Origin: Lachnospiraceae bacterium
GTDB lineage: Bacteria > Bacillota > Clostridia > Lachnospirales > Lachnospiraceae
Direction of reading: 5' to 3'
Assembly: GCA_017469945.1 (NCBI GenBank)
Contig: JAFUFI010000020.1
Span: 1 to 64,000 of the forward strand
Length of the DNA: 64,000 bases
Part shown: one piece after another, positions 32,214 through 42,279 of the stretch
Numbering within the stretch: the stretch's first letter is position 1
Layout of the letters: the number at the start of each line of letters is the position of its first letter
Translations under genes and position numbers: made by a program
Notes under the pieces: generated by a model
The model's database searches: none
Told to the model about the DNA's origin: nothing
The model's input: only the letters and a program-made list of their open reading frames with translations

Positions 32214-32561
32214 CTATGAATGCTCAACAATAAAATCAGCGATGACCTCCATACAATACTGAATATCCGTAAGGTCAGTTATCTTTAGTCCAAATACAGC
32301 GAGCACAATTCTGAAAAGAATTAAGCAAATGACAACAAGCCCAAGAGAAACAGCAGATGTAACTATTCCGGGAATATAAAACTTCTTTGCGGCCTTTTCC
32401 TTTGCGGCGGCAAGTAGTCCAAGTATAAGCCCCGGAGCCGAAAATACCGGAAGCAGCACAAGCGACATAATGCCAAAGGTTAGCGAAAGTCTGCTCAGTT
32501 TAAAGCTTTCGGGAACTTCCGACGGAGATACTCCTCCGATTTTTGTATCATTTATAGCCAT
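32214..32561 (-). CDS. Small membrane protein, DUF4190-like
   Basis: The 115-residue protein has a hydrophilic N-terminus (1-20) and two membrane segments: about 28-50, with a Pro-Gly-Leu pattern common in DUF4190, and about 66-90. Function unknown. It lies 57 bp upstream of the esterase gene and may be co-transcribed with it. Confidence 0.65.
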   Translation of the reverse strand: MAINDTKIGGVSPSEVPESFKLSRLSLTFGIMSLVLLPVFSAPGLILGLLAAAKEKAAKKFYIPGIVTSAVSLGLVVICLILFRIVLAVFGLKITDLTDIQYCMEVIADFIVEHS

Positions 32562-32700
32562 ACTCTCTCCTTATTATCTCTCCTACTCTTTATCCCTTTA
32601 CCTCAGTAACTTATTAATTATAGATTATTAAAGCATTTATTTGCAAATTATCAAATTAATAAACAATAACAAAAGTATTAAATAACTGTAAAACCGTTTT

Positions 32701-32743
32701 ATCAAAAACAAAAACACCGTAAATCCGAAGATCTACGGTGTTT
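32701..32743 (-). terminator. Terminator of the tRNA cluster
   Basis: On the minus strand AAACACCGTA pairs with TACGGTGTTT, followed by TTTTTGTTTTTG. It lies 4 bp after tRNA-Lys. Confidence 0.85.
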
Positions 32744-32747
32744 AAAG

Positions 32748-32820
32748 TGAGACACGCGGGAATCGAACCCGCGACAACTTGATTAAAAGTCAAGTGCTCT
32801 ACCGACTGAGCTAGTGTCCC
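32748..32820 (-). tRNA. tRNA-Lys (anticodon UUU)
   Basis: A 73-nt tRNA with acceptor GGGACAC/GTGTCTC (one G-T pair), discriminator A, anticodon loop CTTTTAA and T arm GCGGGTTCGATTCCCGC. No encoded CCA. Last of four tRNAs on the minus strand. Confidence 0.97.
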
Positions 32821-32880
32821 ATTGTAAAAAATGCATACCGCAATGCGGTATGTCAACATTAAACGGAAATATTTTCCGAA

Positions 32881-32952
32881 CAGGGCTAGGCGGATTCGAA
32901 CCGCCGAATGCAGCAGTCAAAGTGCTGTGCCTTACCGCTTGGCGATAGCCCT
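32881..32952 (-). tRNA. tRNA-Gln (anticodon UUG)
   Basis: A 72-nt tRNA with acceptor AGGGCTA/TAGCCCT, discriminator G, anticodon loop CTTTGAC and T arm GGCGGTTCGAATCCGCC. A short perfect hairpin (CATACCGCA/TGCGGTATG, 32832-32851) lies between it and tRNA-Lys and may mark processing. Confidence 0.97.
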
Positions 32953-32994
32953 ACATGGGCTCGGCGATCAAATGAATCATTACCTAAGCTTGCG

Positions 32995-33069
32995 GGTGGG
33001 TAGAGGGATTCGAACCCTCGACCTTCAGAACCACAATCTGACGCGCTAACCAGCTGTGCTATACCCACC
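32995..33069 (-). tRNA. tRNA-His (anticodon GUG)
   Basis: Acceptor GTGGGTA/TACCCAC with an encoded extra 5' G (G-1) opposite discriminator C, the histidine identity pair. Anticodon loop TTGTGGT. Confidence 0.97.
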
Positions 33070-33076
33070 ATATAAA

Positions 33077-33150
<74 letters not shown>

Positions 33151-33237
33151 ATTTTGTTCGGTTCAAAACCGACTATGTTATTCTATCTAAATTATCCCGA
33201 ACTGTCAACAACTATTTCTATTTTCTTTAAAAAATTT

Positions 33238-35211
33238 TTACGGCATCATTTCCAGGGCGTAGGAAGCCTGAAGTCCCGTATCTGCGGAATGCTTATAAAA
33301 CTCAGCTACTATCTTCTCCGTATCGCTTTCGGCCTTTGCCTTGTCCTCGCCTTTAAATACGATAAGATACTGTACATTGCTGTATCTTAAGCACTCGCTG
33401 TTCTCCCTGAGGATTTCTTTTATTGAGTACTCCATGCTTTCCATTGCGCTCTCGATCTCGTCGATATAATGTGTCTCCCCGGGAGCATTTTCAAGCGTGA
33501 TCATAACAAAGGCGAATTCTGCCATCTTTTCTGCCTGCTCGGAGATAAGTCTTGTAAGGAATCTTTCCATTTCCTTACCCTGATATCCGTACGCTGCGCT
33601 CTGACCGCTCTTTATTCTCTTAATCTTTTGCATTATAAGCAAAAGTTCGATATTCGAGTGTTTCTTTGAAAATCCCTCGGCAGTTTCAAATACCGCTTTT
33701 CCGGATTTTCCGCTTCTTTTTACGTAATATAGCGCTTTATCGGCATTATTGTATACGTCGCTGAACCTGTCGATGGTGTCTGACATACAGATTCCGGCGG
33801 AAAGTGAAAGCTTTGCAAATTCGCTGAGTCCGCTCTTTCTTGTGGCGAAATCGTTCATGATCTCGTCGGCACTCCTTTCTCCCTCTTCTTTCGATACGTA
33901 AGGAAGGAAAAGTACAAACTCATCTCCTCCGAATCTGCAGGCGATTCCTTTACCGTAATCCTCAAGTATACGGCTGATAAGTTCAAGAGCTCTGTCACCT
34001 GCGGAGTGCCCCTCGCTTTCATTTACAGCCTTTAAATTGTCAAGGTCAAATATAATAAGGCAGCCTTTTCCCTCAGACATAGCCTTTTCGATGCGCCTTA
34101 CACCTTCATTTCGAAGAAGAAGCCCGCCTGTATAACTCTCCTCTCCGCTTTGCTCTAAACTGGTTTCATCGCCCGACTTTCTGTATGCCTGCATAATAGA
34201 GTCAAGCTCCCCGCGCTCGAACATTTCTATAAAAATATCTGCAAGCTCGGGATCAAACTGGGTTCCTTTTCCTTTTATAAGTTCTTCTTTTATTGCAGGA
34301 AAGGGCAGAGCAGGACGATACACTCTCTTGGAACTCATAGCATCAAAGGCATCCGCAATACCGACGATCCTGGCCTCCTGCGATATTTCGCTTCCGGCAA
34401 GACCATCCGGGTATCCGGTTCCGTCAAATCTTTCATGATGGTGTCTCGCCACATCCTGAGCAAAGTCAAAGAGCCCGGTTTTTTCAAGGATATCACTTCC
34501 CACAAGAGTATGAGACTTGATCATTCCAAACTCTTCATCGCTCAGTCTGCCTGTTTTGTTTAAAACTCTGTCGGGTACGGATATCTTTCCGATATCATGT
34601 AAAATAGCCGCTGATTTAAGTGAAGCTATCCTGTTTTCGTCCCAGCCGAGTTTCTCAGCAAGAGCGGCGGCGTATCTGGCCACTCTGCTTGCATGTCCGT
34701 TTGTGTACGCATCCTTTGCATCAAGAGTGGTAGCGAAAGCCTGGATCATCCTTATGGACATTTTCTCAACCTTTTCTCTTCTCTCTTCAGCAACGGCCGT
34801 CTGCTTTTTCACCTCACTGACAAGGTTCTTTTGAAGCGTACTGAGTTCAAGGACTCTTGCGACACGTTTCATCATAACCTCAGCCACGAAAGGCTTTGTT
34901 ATAAAATCCATTGCCCCCAGTTCAAATCCCTGGATCTCAGAATCGTGGTCACTGTCCGCGGTAAGAAAAATAACCGGAATATCCTTCCAGTTGGCAGATG
35001 CATTAAGCTTTTCCATAACCTCAAAGCCGTCAAGCTCGGGCATATGCAGATCCAAAAGTATAAGATCGGGATTGTGGTCCATCAGATAAGCCAGACAATC
35101 CTCCCCGCTTGAAACGCACTCAACACTGTATTCGCGCGATATTATCTTTTCAGCGATCTTAAGATTGATCTCCGCATCATCCACCACCAGAATAAGAGTT
35201 TCTTTACCCAT
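33238..35211 (-). CDS. Response regulator with HD-GYP and GGDEF domains
   Basis: The 657-residue protein has a receiver domain (about 1-120, phospho-Asp in [13 protein letters not shown]), then an HD-GYP phosphodiesterase domain (about 145-335) with [11 protein letters not shown] and [14 protein letters not shown], then a GGDEF domain (about 375-515) with intact CRFGGDEF, and a C-terminal extension of about 130 residues. It can in principle both make and break cyclic dinucleotides under control of a phosphorylation signal. It begins at or next to the stop codon of the foldase gene. The start at 35211 has AAGG upstream; the ATG at 35229 overlaps the preceding stop. No kinase is adjacent. Confidence 0.92.
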   Translation of the reverse strand: MGKETLILVVDDAEINLKIAEKIISREYSVECVSSGEDCLAYLMDHNPDLILLDLHMPELDGFEVMEKLNASANWKDIPVIFLTADSDHDSEIQGFELGAMDFITKPFVAEVMMKRVARVLELSTLQKNLVSEVKKQTAVAEERREKVEKMSIRMIQAFATTLDAKDAYTNGHASRVARYAAALAEKLGWDENRIASLKSAAILHDIGKISVPDRVLNKTGRLSDEEFGMIKSHTLVGSDILEKTGLFDFAQDVARHHHERFDGTGYPDGLAGSEISQEARIVGIADAFDAMSSKRVYRPALPFPAIKEELIKGKGTQFDPELADIFIEMFERGELDSIMQAYRKSGDETSLEQSGEESYTGGLLLRNEGVRRIEKAMSEGKGCLIIFDLDNLKAVNESEGHSAGDRALELISRILEDYGKGIACRFGGDEFVLFLPYVSKEEGERSADEIMNDFATRKSGLSEFAKLSLSAGICMSDTIDRFSDVYNNADKALYYVKRSGKSGKAVFETAEGFSKKHSNIELLLIMQKIKRIKSGQSAAYGYQGKEMERFLTRLISEQAEKMAEFAFVMITLENAPGETHYIDEIESAMESMEYSIKEILRENSECLRYSNVQYLIVFKGEDKAKAESDTEKIVAEFYKHSADTGLQASYALEMMP

Positions 35212-35229
35212 ACATAAACCTTCTAACAT

Positions 35230-36285
35230 TTATTTTGCAAAATAACTGTCATATATTCCAAAGAAATCCGCACTGATCTGAATATCTTCGGACAATTCAA
35301 TCGAGTCCCAAAGCTCCTCGTTTAAATTCTTAACTATTCCCGCAACGAATGTATTGTACTCATCCGCAAAAGCTTTCTGTCTGCGCTCTTCGACCAGCCT
35401 TTCCTTGTTAAGGTCCGTCTGGGCTCTGTCCAAAGTACTTATACATTTAAAAATGTGGTACCCTGAGTCATTGGTTATGACCTCGCTGATCTCGCCGGTC
35501 TCCAGTCCAAAAGTAACATCTTCTATGGTTTTTTCCATAGCTCCCCGCTCAAGCGAAAGAGTTATCTCGGATTCTTCACTGTATTTGGCCGCAAGAGCCT
35601 CGAAATCTTCACCGTCTATCGCCTGCTGTCTGATTTCTGTGGCCGTTTTATATCTGCTCGCCTTCTCATCCGGATCGTAGCTGACAAAATTACCCGCACC
35701 GTCGGTTGCTCCGGTGGAAATAAAAATATGCTGTAGAACTATAGTCCTTGCCTCGTCATCACTGATTTCGGGATTGATATCTTCGATCAGCTTATAGACA
35801 ACCTTATCTGCAAGAGCATACTCGCAGTACATCTTCGTAAGAAGTTCCTTATTGACCCCAAGGTATTCTCTTTCGGGATCTGACAGCAATGAATAATATT
35901 CCTCCGCACATTTATCCGCAAGCATCTCTTCTTCCGGCGTCAAAACTATCTGTTTTGCCTGAGCAATCAGGTACATGGTTTTAACCTGTGCGATCTTTGC
36001 GAGTACGGTGTCTTTTACATTTTCCTCCAATGATACTCCGGAAAGAGAAGCAGACCAGATCCCGCTTCCGTAAACAGATTCATACTGGTTTTGAATATCC
36101 GTAAGATAGACCATTATCTCCGGCAGATAACAGCTCCTGTCGCTGAGTCTGAAAACTTCGTCCTTGCCAAACCCTGTAGTAAGTACCACCTTGGTACCGC
36201 AGCCAGTTAGGGATAGCGGATAAAGAAAAACAAGCAGTATGCCAAGCGCTGCCGCTATATATTTTTTGATATTTATATTAAACAC
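35230..36285 (-). CDS. PrsA-like foldase lipoprotein (parvulin-type peptidyl-prolyl isomerase)
   Basis: A lipoprotein signal with lipobox SLTGC leads into a helical chaperone region (about 30-180) and a parvulin domain (about 185-300): ARTIVLQHIFIS, AIDGEDFEALAAKYSEE and ITNDSGYHIFKCI. Such proteins help secreted proteins fold at the outer face of the membrane. The GTG at 36285 was chosen because GAGG lies 9 nt upstream; the GTG at 36309 has no ribosome site and lies very close to a probable -10 box. It directly precedes the HD-GYP gene. Confidence 0.85.
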   Translation of the reverse strand: MFNINIKKYIAAALGILLVFLYPLSLTGCGTKVVLTTGFGKDEVFRLSDRSCYLPEIMVYLTDIQNQYESVYGSGIWSASLSGVSLEENVKDTVLAKIAQVKTMYLIAQAKQIVLTPEEEMLADKCAEEYYSLLSDPEREYLGVNKELLTKMYCEYALADKVVYKLIEDINPEISDDEARTIVLQHIFISTGATDGAGNFVSYDPDEKASRYKTATEIRQQAIDGEDFEALAAKYSEESEITLSLERGAMEKTIEDVTFGLETGEISEVITNDSGYHIFKCISTLDRAQTDLNKERLVEERRQKAFADEYNTFVAGIVKNLNEELWDSIELSEDIQISADFFGIYDSYFAK

Positions 36286-36329
36286 AGGGTATTTCCTCAA
36301 ATGAATCACTTTAACTTACAGTATACACC

Positions 36330-36373
36330 AAAAAAGGCCCCTTGGAAACCAATATCCGTTCCAAGTGGCCTTT
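36330..36373 (-). terminator. Terminator of clpB
   Basis: On the minus strand AAAGGCCACTTGGAA pairs with TTCCAAGGGGCCTTT (one mismatch), followed by TTT. It lies 26 bp after the clpB stop. Confidence 0.85.
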
Positions 36374-36398
36374 GGGGTTATTTAGTTAAATCATCCGC

Positions 36399-38999
36399 TT
36401 ACACAACCTGTTTTAAAGCATCCGCTACCAGTTCTCCGCCGCGCACATCAATCTGTATGGTGTCTCCCTCGGATACCATATCTGAAAGAATAAGTCTCGC
36501 CGCCATAGTCTCAACATGTTTTTGAACATATCTCTTAAGCGGTCTTGCACCATATACGGGGTCGTAGGCTTCATCCGCGATAAAGGTCTTTGCGCTGTCT
36601 GTGAGGCGCACATGAATCCTCTTTTCATCAAGTCTCTTATTGATATCGGAAATAATAAGATCGATGATTCCCGAAAGGTTATCTTTCGTAAGAGGCTTAA
36701 AGAGAATCGTCTCGTCCAGACGGTTTAAAAACTCAGGTCTGAAGTGTGCCTTAAGATCGTCGATCACCATCTTTTCGGCATCAGCCTTTATTTCACCGTT
36801 AGCATCTATTCCCTCAAGGAGGTAAGGTGCGCCTATATTTGAGGTCATTATAAGGATCGTGTTTTTAAAATCAACCGTACGTCCCTGTGAATCCGTGATA
36901 CGGCCGTCGTCCATAACCTGCAAAAGGACGTTGAAAACATCCGGGTGGGCCTTTTCAATCTCATCAAAGAGCACAACACTGTAAGGCTTTCTTCGCACAG
37001 CCTCGGTAAGCTGTCCGCCTTCCTCATATCCGACATATCCGGGAGGCGCTCCGATGAGCCTGGAGACTGAATACTTCTCCATATACTCGGACATATCAAT
37101 CCTGACGATATTGTTCTCATCATCAAACAAAGATGCGGCAAGGGATTTAGCAAGCTCGGTCTTTCCTACACCGGTAGGGCCGAGGAAGAGGAAAGAACCA
37201 ATGGGTTTTCTCGGATCCTTAATGCCGGCCTTTGAGCGCAGGATAGCTTCGCTTACTCTTGTAACGGCTTCGTCCTGGCCCATAACACGCTTATGAAGTT
37301 CATCGTCAAGATGAAGAGTCTTGCTTCTTTCGCTCTCCGTAAGCTTTGCAACAGGGATTCCGGTCCAGCGGGATATGATCTTTGCGATCTCATCCTCTTC
37401 CACTCTTTCTCTGACAAGCTTTTCAGTTCCGGCAGTCTTTTCCTGCTTTTCCTCCTCAGCGGCTAAGCTCTTTTGAAGTGCGGGAAGCTTTGAGTACTGA
37501 AGTTCCGATGCCTTCTCGTAATCTCCGTCTCTTTGGGCTATTGCTATATCGTCCTTTACCTGCTCGATCTCTTTTCTAAGGCCGGAAAGCTTTTCAGCGG
37601 CATTTTTCTCATTGTCCCACTGGGCCTTCTGTGCAGCGAATTCCTCTCTTAAGCCGGACAGCTCTTTTTGCAGAGCCTCCAGTCTTTCGCGGCTAAGATT
37701 ATCATCCTCTTTTTTAAGAGCAGTTTCTTCTATCTCAAGCTGCATAATATGACGGTTCATCTCGTCAAGCTCCGCAGGAAGAGAGTCCATTTCCGTCTTA
37801 ATCAAAGCGCAGGCTTCATCCACAAGGTCAATAGCCTTATCCGGAAGAAATCTGTCGGATATATATCTGTTGGAAAGAACCGCTGCGGAAACAAGAGCGC
37901 TGTCGAGGATTTTTACGCCGTGGTAATTCTCGTATCTTTCCTTTAGGCCTCTTAATATCGATATCGTATCTTCAACCGTTGGTTCGTCCACCATAACAGG
38001 CTGGAAACGTCGCTCAAGGGCCGGGTCCTTTTCAATATAGAGTCTGTACTCATCAAGAGTCGTAGCACCGATACAGTGCAGCTCACCTCTTGCGAGCATA
38101 GGCTTAAGCATATTACCCGCATCGAGCGCACCATCGGTTTTTCCGGCTCCAACGATGGTATGAAGTTCATCAATAAAAAGAATGATCTTTCCGTTGCTCT
38201 TTCTTACTTCCTCGAGAACAGCCTTAAGCCTTTCCTCAAATTCTCCTCTGTACTTAGCACCGGCTACAAGAGCTCCCATATCAAGAGCAAATATCTTTTT
38301 ATCCTTAAGATTACCGGGCACGTCTCCTCTGACGATCCTTTGCGCCAGGCCTTCTACTACTGCGGTTTTACCTACGCCGGGCTCACCGATAAGTACAGGG
38401 TTATTCTTGGTCTTACGAGAGAGGATACGTATAACATTTCGTATCTCGCTATCTCTTCCTATCACAGGGTCAAGCTTTTGCTTTCCGGCCTTTTCCACAA
38501 GGTCCTCACCGTACTTTTCGAGTGTATCGTAAGTAGCCTCGGGATTGTCACCGGTTACTTTTTGGTTTCCTCGTACTGTAGATAAGGCCTGTAAAAAGCG
38601 CTCAACGGTTATTCCGTACTCCTTCATAATATTCTTGATCTCAGGATTAGGATGCTTTAACATTGATAAAAACAGGTGCTCTACGGAAACGTACTCATCC
38701 CCCATAGAATGGGCCTCATCCTCGGCACTTACAAGGACTTTGTTTAAGGCCTGTCCGATGCGGAGATCTCCTCCGCTTACCTTAACCCTCTTTTCGATTC
38801 CATCAACTACCCTTTGGTTAAAGTGTTCGGAATCAATATCCATCTTTTCTATAAGCTTTTTAATAAGGCTGTCAGGAATAGTAATAAGACTTAAAAGCAG
38901 ATGCTCCTGCTCTATCTCCTGGTTCCCGTATTCATACGCAATCTTTTCAAGATTGTTTACAGCCTCCATTGATTTTTGAGTGAATTTACTGACATTCAT
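36399..38999 (-). CDS. clpB: ATP-dependent disaggregase ClpB
   Basis: The 866-residue Hsp100 protein resolves protein aggregates together with DnaK. It has the N domain (1-145, [21 protein letters not shown]), a first AAA+ module with [10 protein letters not shown], the long coiled-coil middle domain (about 400-520) that separates ClpB from ClpC, and a second AAA+ module with [12 protein letters not shown] and an [27 protein letters not shown] loop. The start at 38999 has GGAGGTGGAAGGT upstream. Neither a CIRCE element nor a CtsR box is seen upstream; only a vegetative-type promoter is visible. Confidence 0.97.
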   Translation of the reverse strand: MNVSKFTQKSMEAVNNLEKIAYEYGNQEIEQEHLLLSLITIPDSLIKKLIEKMDIDSEHFNQRVVDGIEKRVKVSGGDLRIGQALNKVLVSAEDEAHSMGDEYVSVEHLFLSMLKHPNPEIKNIMKEYGITVERFLQALSTVRGNQKVTGDNPEATYDTLEKYGEDLVEKAGKQKLDPVIGRDSEIRNVIRILSRKTKNNPVLIGEPGVGKTAVVEGLAQRIVRGDVPGNLKDKKIFALDMGALVAGAKYRGEFEERLKAVLEEVRKSNGKIILFIDELHTIVGAGKTDGALDAGNMLKPMLARGELHCIGATTLDEYRLYIEKDPALERRFQPVMVDEPTVEDTISILRGLKERYENYHGVKILDSALVSAAVLSNRYISDRFLPDKAIDLVDEACALIKTEMDSLPAELDEMNRHIMQLEIEETALKKEDDNLSRERLEALQKELSGLREEFAAQKAQWDNEKNAAEKLSGLRKEIEQVKDDIAIAQRDGDYEKASELQYSKLPALQKSLAAEEEKQEKTAGTEKLVRERVEEDEIAKIISRWTGIPVAKLTESERSKTLHLDDELHKRVMGQDEAVTRVSEAILRSKAGIKDPRKPIGSFLFLGPTGVGKTELAKSLAASLFDDENNIVRIDMSEYMEKYSVSRLIGAPPGYVGYEEGGQLTEAVRRKPYSVVLFDEIEKAHPDVFNVLLQVMDDGRITDSQGRTVDFKNTILIMTSNIGAPYLLEGIDANGEIKADAEKMVIDDLKAHFRPEFLNRLDETILFKPLTKDNLSGIIDLIISDINKRLDEKRIHVRLTDSAKTFIADEAYDPVYGARPLKRYVQKHVETMAARLILSDMVSEGDTIQIDVRGGELVADALKQVV

Positions 39000-39065
39000 A
39001 CCTTCCACCTCCCATGCATACAGTATGTATAAATATACTCTTTTATTTATCTTTGTTCTATTACA

Positions 39066-39093
39066 ACTATAACACCAAAGCACGAAAACTCAA
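39066..39093 (-). promoter_or_regulatory. Putative clpB promoter
   Basis: On the minus strand TTGAGT (39088-39093) and TATAGT (39066-39071) are 16 bp apart, about 70 bp upstream of clpB. No CtsR or HrcA site overlaps them. Confidence 0.5.
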
Positions 39094-39149
39094 GTAGTAA
39101 AATGTAAAAAAAAAATAAATAAATGATTAAGAAAAAATAATAATACATA

Positions 39150-39178
39150 TTGACACTACTCTAACCTAATGTTAGAAT
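39150..39178 (+). promoter_or_regulatory. Promoter of the cold-shock gene
   Basis: TTGACA (39150-39155), 17 bp and TAGAAT (39173-39178). Transcription would start near 39185, leaving a 5' leader of about 145 nt, the long structured leader typical of csp mRNAs. Together with the clpB leader this accounts for the gene-free stretch 39000-39330. Confidence 0.7.
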
Positions 39179-39330
39179 TAGCGTGTAATTCTCGATGGTG
39201 CTTTGATCTCACATGTTTTGTAAGACTTGTGCTCTTTCAAGTTTTTACAGATATGTGTTTTTTTTACTATCTTGAATTACAAGAAATATTAATCGGTCGT
39301 AAAGACCAATAGACTCAAGGAGGCACCAAA

Positions 39331-39534
39331 ATGAACAAGGGAACTGTTAGGTGGTTCAATGCGCAGAAAGGATACGGATTTATCACCAACGAAGACGGAT
39401 CAGACGTGTTTGTACACTACAGCGGAATCACAGGAGAGGGATACAAGACCCTCGAGGAGAATGCAAGCGTTACATTCGACATCCAGGATGATGAAAAGGG
39501 CAAGCGCGCTGTAAACGTTACTGTTGTTAAATAA
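39331..39534 (+). CDS. cspA: Cold-shock protein
   Basis: The 67-residue single OB-fold protein binds single-stranded RNA and DNA and melts mRNA structure at low temperature. Both RNP motifs are present: KGYGFI (RNP1, about 13-18) and VFVHY (RNP2, about 26-30). AAGGAGG precedes the ATG. It has its own promoter, a long leader and a strong terminator, so it is monocistronic. Which csp paralogue it is cannot be decided. Confidence 0.95.
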   Translation: MNKGTVRWFNAQKGYGFITNEDGSDVFVHYSGITGEGYKTLEENASVTFDIQDDEKGKRAVNVTVVK

Positions 39535-39554
39535 ACTAACTTTAACGATCCAAA

Positions 39555-39585
39555 CAAAAACCGGAGCTTAGTGCTCCGGTTTTTT
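39555..39585 (+). terminator. Terminator of cspA
   Basis: CCGGAG pairs with CTCCGG, flanked by A5 and T6, 20 bp after the stop codon. The A/T flanks allow it to work for the convergent ysxC too. Confidence 0.85.
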
Positions 39586-39606
39586 ATTGCTTTTCTTTAT
39601 TATTTT

Positions 39607-40200
39607 CTACCCACTGTCTACCGCAAGCTTATCTAAGATGGCATATATCTCGTCTCTGCCCTGCTTTGACTGCGCCGAGAAAGGAATAACCATCGTCTCG
39701 GGTGTACACTGAAGGGTTTCCTTTATAAGCTTAACCTGTTTTTGAATCTGGCTTCTGTTTATCTTATCCAGCTTAGTAGCTATCACCGTCGGTTCATATC
39801 CCTGATCGCAGATCCAGCTGTACATCAGTCTGTCGTTTTCCGAAGGCTTATGCCTTATATCGATAAGAAGAAAAACCTGCTTAAGCTGTTTGGAGTTATG
39901 AAGGTACTTCTCGATCATCTTGCCCCAGGACTCTCTTATTTCCTTAGAGGCCGACGCATACCCGTAACCCGGCAGATCTACAAAATACAGATTCTTATTT
40001 ACATTGTAAAAATTGATAGTCTGGGTTTTTCCGGGCTGAGAGCTTGTTCTTGCGAGTGCCTTTCTGCAGACAAGCGCATTTATAAGCGATGACTTGCCGA
40101 CATTACTTTTCCCGGCAAAAGCAACTTCCGGAAAAGAATTCTCCGGAAGTTTACTTTTAATTCCACATACAGTTTCTAACTCTACTGATTTAATAACCAT
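39607..40200 (-). CDS. ysxC: Ribosome biogenesis GTP-binding protein YsxC/EngB
   Basis: The 197-residue GTPase takes part in late assembly of the 50S subunit. G motifs: GKSNVGKSSLINAL (P-loop, about 30-43), DLPGYG (G3) and ATKLDK (G4). Length and order are those of EngB/YihA. It ends the tig-clpP-clpX-ysxC cluster, which in many Firmicutes also contains lon; lon is missing here. It is 17 bp from the clpX stop. Confidence 0.95.
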   Translation of the reverse strand: MVIKSVELETVCGIKSKLPENSFPEVAFAGKSNVGKSSLINALVCRKALARTSSQPGKTQTINFYNVNKNLYFVDLPGYGYASASKEIRESWGKMIEKYLHNSKQLKQVFLLIDIRHKPSENDRLMYSWICDQGYEPTVIATKLDKINRSQIQKQVKLIKETLQCTPETMVIPFSAQSKQGRDEIYAILDKLAVDSG

Positions 40201-40217
40201 ACAATCTCTAAAGCACC

Positions 40218-41492
40218 TTAGCTGCTCTTTTTCTCTTTATGCTGCTCAATTCTTGCAACCTCAGGCTTACTGTCTCCCTCGATGGCTTCCTTGGTAACTC
40301 TGCAGGATGTGATATCGTCGTCCGAAGGAATCTCATACATAACATCCATCATGGATTTTTCCATAATAGAGCGAAGTCCTCTCGCACCGGTCTTTTTCTC
40401 AAACGCCTTCTCTGCGATAAGTTCTACGGCATCATCGTCAAATGAAAGCTCTACACCATCCATCTCAAAAAGCTTCTGATACTGCTTGATAAGAGCGTTC
40501 TTGGGCTCTCTGAGTATTCTTACAAGAGCTTCCTTGTCAAGTCCGTTAAGACTTACGGTAATAGGAACACGTCCTATAAACTCGGGGATAAGTCCGAATT
40601 TAATAAGGTCCTGTGTGCTGACTTCTTTAAGGATCTCGTCAAGTTCAAGAGTACTCTTCTTGGTAACCTCGGTATTGAAACCGATCGCTTTTCTGTCAAG
40701 GCGGCTCTCGATGATCTTTTCAAGTCCGTCAAAAGCTCCTCCGCAGATAAAGAGAATATTTGAAGTATCAATCTGGATAAGCTCCTGATGAGGATGCTTA
40801 CGTCCTCCCTGAGGAGGTACGCTGGCAACGGTTCCTTCGATGATCTTGAGAAGGGCCTGCTGAACTCCTTCACCGGAAACGTCTCTTGTAATTGAAACAT
40901 TCTCGCTCTTTTTGGTAATCTTATCGATCTCGTCGATATAGATGATTCCAAGCTGAGCCTTCTCAATATCGTAATCCGCTGCCTGAATGAGCTTTAAGAG
41001 TATATTTTCAACATCCTCGCCGACGTATCCGGCCTCAGTAAGAGTAGTCGCATCAGCTATAGCGAAAGGAACGTTGATGATCTTTGCAAGGGTCTGCGCA
41101 AGATAAGTCTTACCGGATCCTGTAGGTCCGATCATCATAATGTTACTCTTTTGAAGTTCCACATCATTGATATCCTTTTTGTATTTAACCCTCTTATAGT
41201 GGTTATATACAGCGACGGATAAAACCTTCTTTGCGTCGTCCTGTCCTATTACATACTGGTCAAGGAACTCACGGATCTGCTTGGGCTTTAAGAGCTTGAT
41301 GTCTCCGGCGTATCCCTTGTTTCCATCATAGTCATCAAAAGCCGTCTCTTCGACTATATCGTGACAAATGTCGATACATTCATCGCAAATATAAATACCT
41401 GAAGGTCCGGAAATAAGTTTCTTAACCTGTTTTTGGGATTTTCCGCAAAACGAGCAGCGGACATTATCAGATCCCATTTTTCTTCCTGCCAT
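40218..41492 (-). CDS. clpX: ATP-dependent Clp protease ATP-binding subunit ClpX
   Basis: The 424-residue unfoldase feeds substrates to ClpP. It has an N-terminal C4 zinc domain (Cys13, Cys16, Cys36, Cys39), Walker A GPTGSGKT (about 116-123), Walker [11 protein letters not shown], the RKH-type pore loop (GGRKHPHQE) and an Arg finger region. An IGF-type ClpP-binding loop is visible as KAIGFNTEV. It is transcribed downstream of clpP with a 42-bp gap. Confidence 0.97.
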   Translation of the reverse strand: MAGRKMGSDNVRCSFCGKSQKQVKKLISGPSGIYICDECIDICHDIVEETAFDDYDGNKGYAGDIKLLKPKQIREFLDQYVIGQDDAKKVLSVAVYNHYKRVKYKKDINDVELQKSNIMMIGPTGSGKTYLAQTLAKIINVPFAIADATTLTEAGYVGEDVENILLKLIQAADYDIEKAQLGIIYIDEIDKITKKSENVSITRDVSGEGVQQALLKIIEGTVASVPPQGGRKHPHQELIQIDTSNILFICGGAFDGLEKIIESRLDRKAIGFNTEVTKKSTLELDEILKEVSTQDLIKFGLIPEFIGRVPITVSLNGLDKEALVRILREPKNALIKQYQKLFEMDGVELSFDDDAVELIAEKAFEKKTGARGLRSIMEKSMMDVMYEIPSDDDITSCRVTKEAIEGDSKPEVARIEQHKEKKSS

Positions 41493-41534
41493 ACTAATTA
41501 ATCCTCTTAATCTCTCTGGGTGGTCAGCGTCTTA

Positions 41535-42134
41535 TCAATCCTTCTTTTCTGAATCGTGTAAGGTGATAACCTTATCTACAAGGCCGTACTCAGCAGCCTC
41601 ATCAGCGGTAAGCCAGTTGTCACGCTCAGTATCCTGGCAAACTGTTTCGTAAGGCTTTCCGGTATTCTCAGCAAGGATCTTGTTGAGTTTTTCCTTGGTT
41701 CTTAAGATGTGCTTAGCTGCGATCTCAATCTCAGTAGCCTGTCCCTGGGCTCCTCCGAGAGGCTGGTGTATCATAATCTCCGCATTGGGAAGAGCGTATC
41801 TCTTTCCCTTCGCTCCGCCCGATAAAAGGAATGCACCCATGCTGGCTGCCATACCGATACATACGGTAGAAACATCACACTTGATGTACTGCATTGTATC
41901 GTAGATTGCCATACCTGCGGTTACGCTTCCTCCGGGGCTGTTAATATAAAGATGGATATCCTTCTCGGGATCTTCTGCTTCAAGGAAAAGAAGCTGCGCT
42001 ACAACGATACTCGCAGAAGCATCGTTAACCTCCTCACCGAGGAATATGATCCTGTCTTTTAAAAGTCTTGAATAAATATCGTAAGATCTTTCCCCTTTGC
42101 TTGTCTGTTCAATGACATAAGGCACCAAACTCAT
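41535..42134 (-). CDS. clpP: ATP-dependent Clp protease proteolytic subunit ClpP
   Basis: The 199-residue serine peptidase forms the tetradecameric chamber that degrades substrates delivered by ClpX. The triad is Ser98 in GMAASMG, His123 in MIHQPLGG and Asp172 in ERDNW. It starts [21 protein letters not shown], the usual mature N-terminus, so there is only a minimal propeptide. GGAGG precedes the start. It lies between tig and clpX. Confidence 0.98.
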   Translation of the reverse strand: MSLVPYVIEQTSKGERSYDIYSRLLKDRIIFLGEEVNDASASIVVAQLLFLEAEDPEKDIHLYINSPGGSVTAGMAIYDTMQYIKCDVSTVCIGMAASMGAFLLSGGAKGKRYALPNAEIMIHQPLGGAQGQATEIEIAAKHILRTKEKLNKILAENTGKPYETVCQDTERDNWLTADEAAEYGLVDKVITLHDSEKKD

Positions 42135-42157
42135 TTTGTAAATCCTCCTCTGTTAAT

Positions 42158-42200
42158 AAAGTGCTAAGTAGTCTTGTTTGCTTGACCGGCTTAGCACTTT
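42158..42200 (-). terminator. Hairpin between tig and clpP
   Basis: AAAGTGCTAAG pairs perfectly with CTTAGCACTTT over a 21-nt loop. The T run is short, so it may be a partial terminator or a processing site that lets clpP be expressed apart from tig. Confidence 0.55.
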
Positions 42201-42279
42201 ACATTGTATAACATATCGATTAACTTGTGGTTAAATTTATAGTTAAATATTTATTAAATAACCATAAATCTGTCAGAGA

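Noticed and set aside
39066..39180. CtsR or CIRCE element for clpB
   Set aside because: No GGTCAAA-type direct repeat or CIRCE inverted repeat is visible in either strand of the intergenic region.
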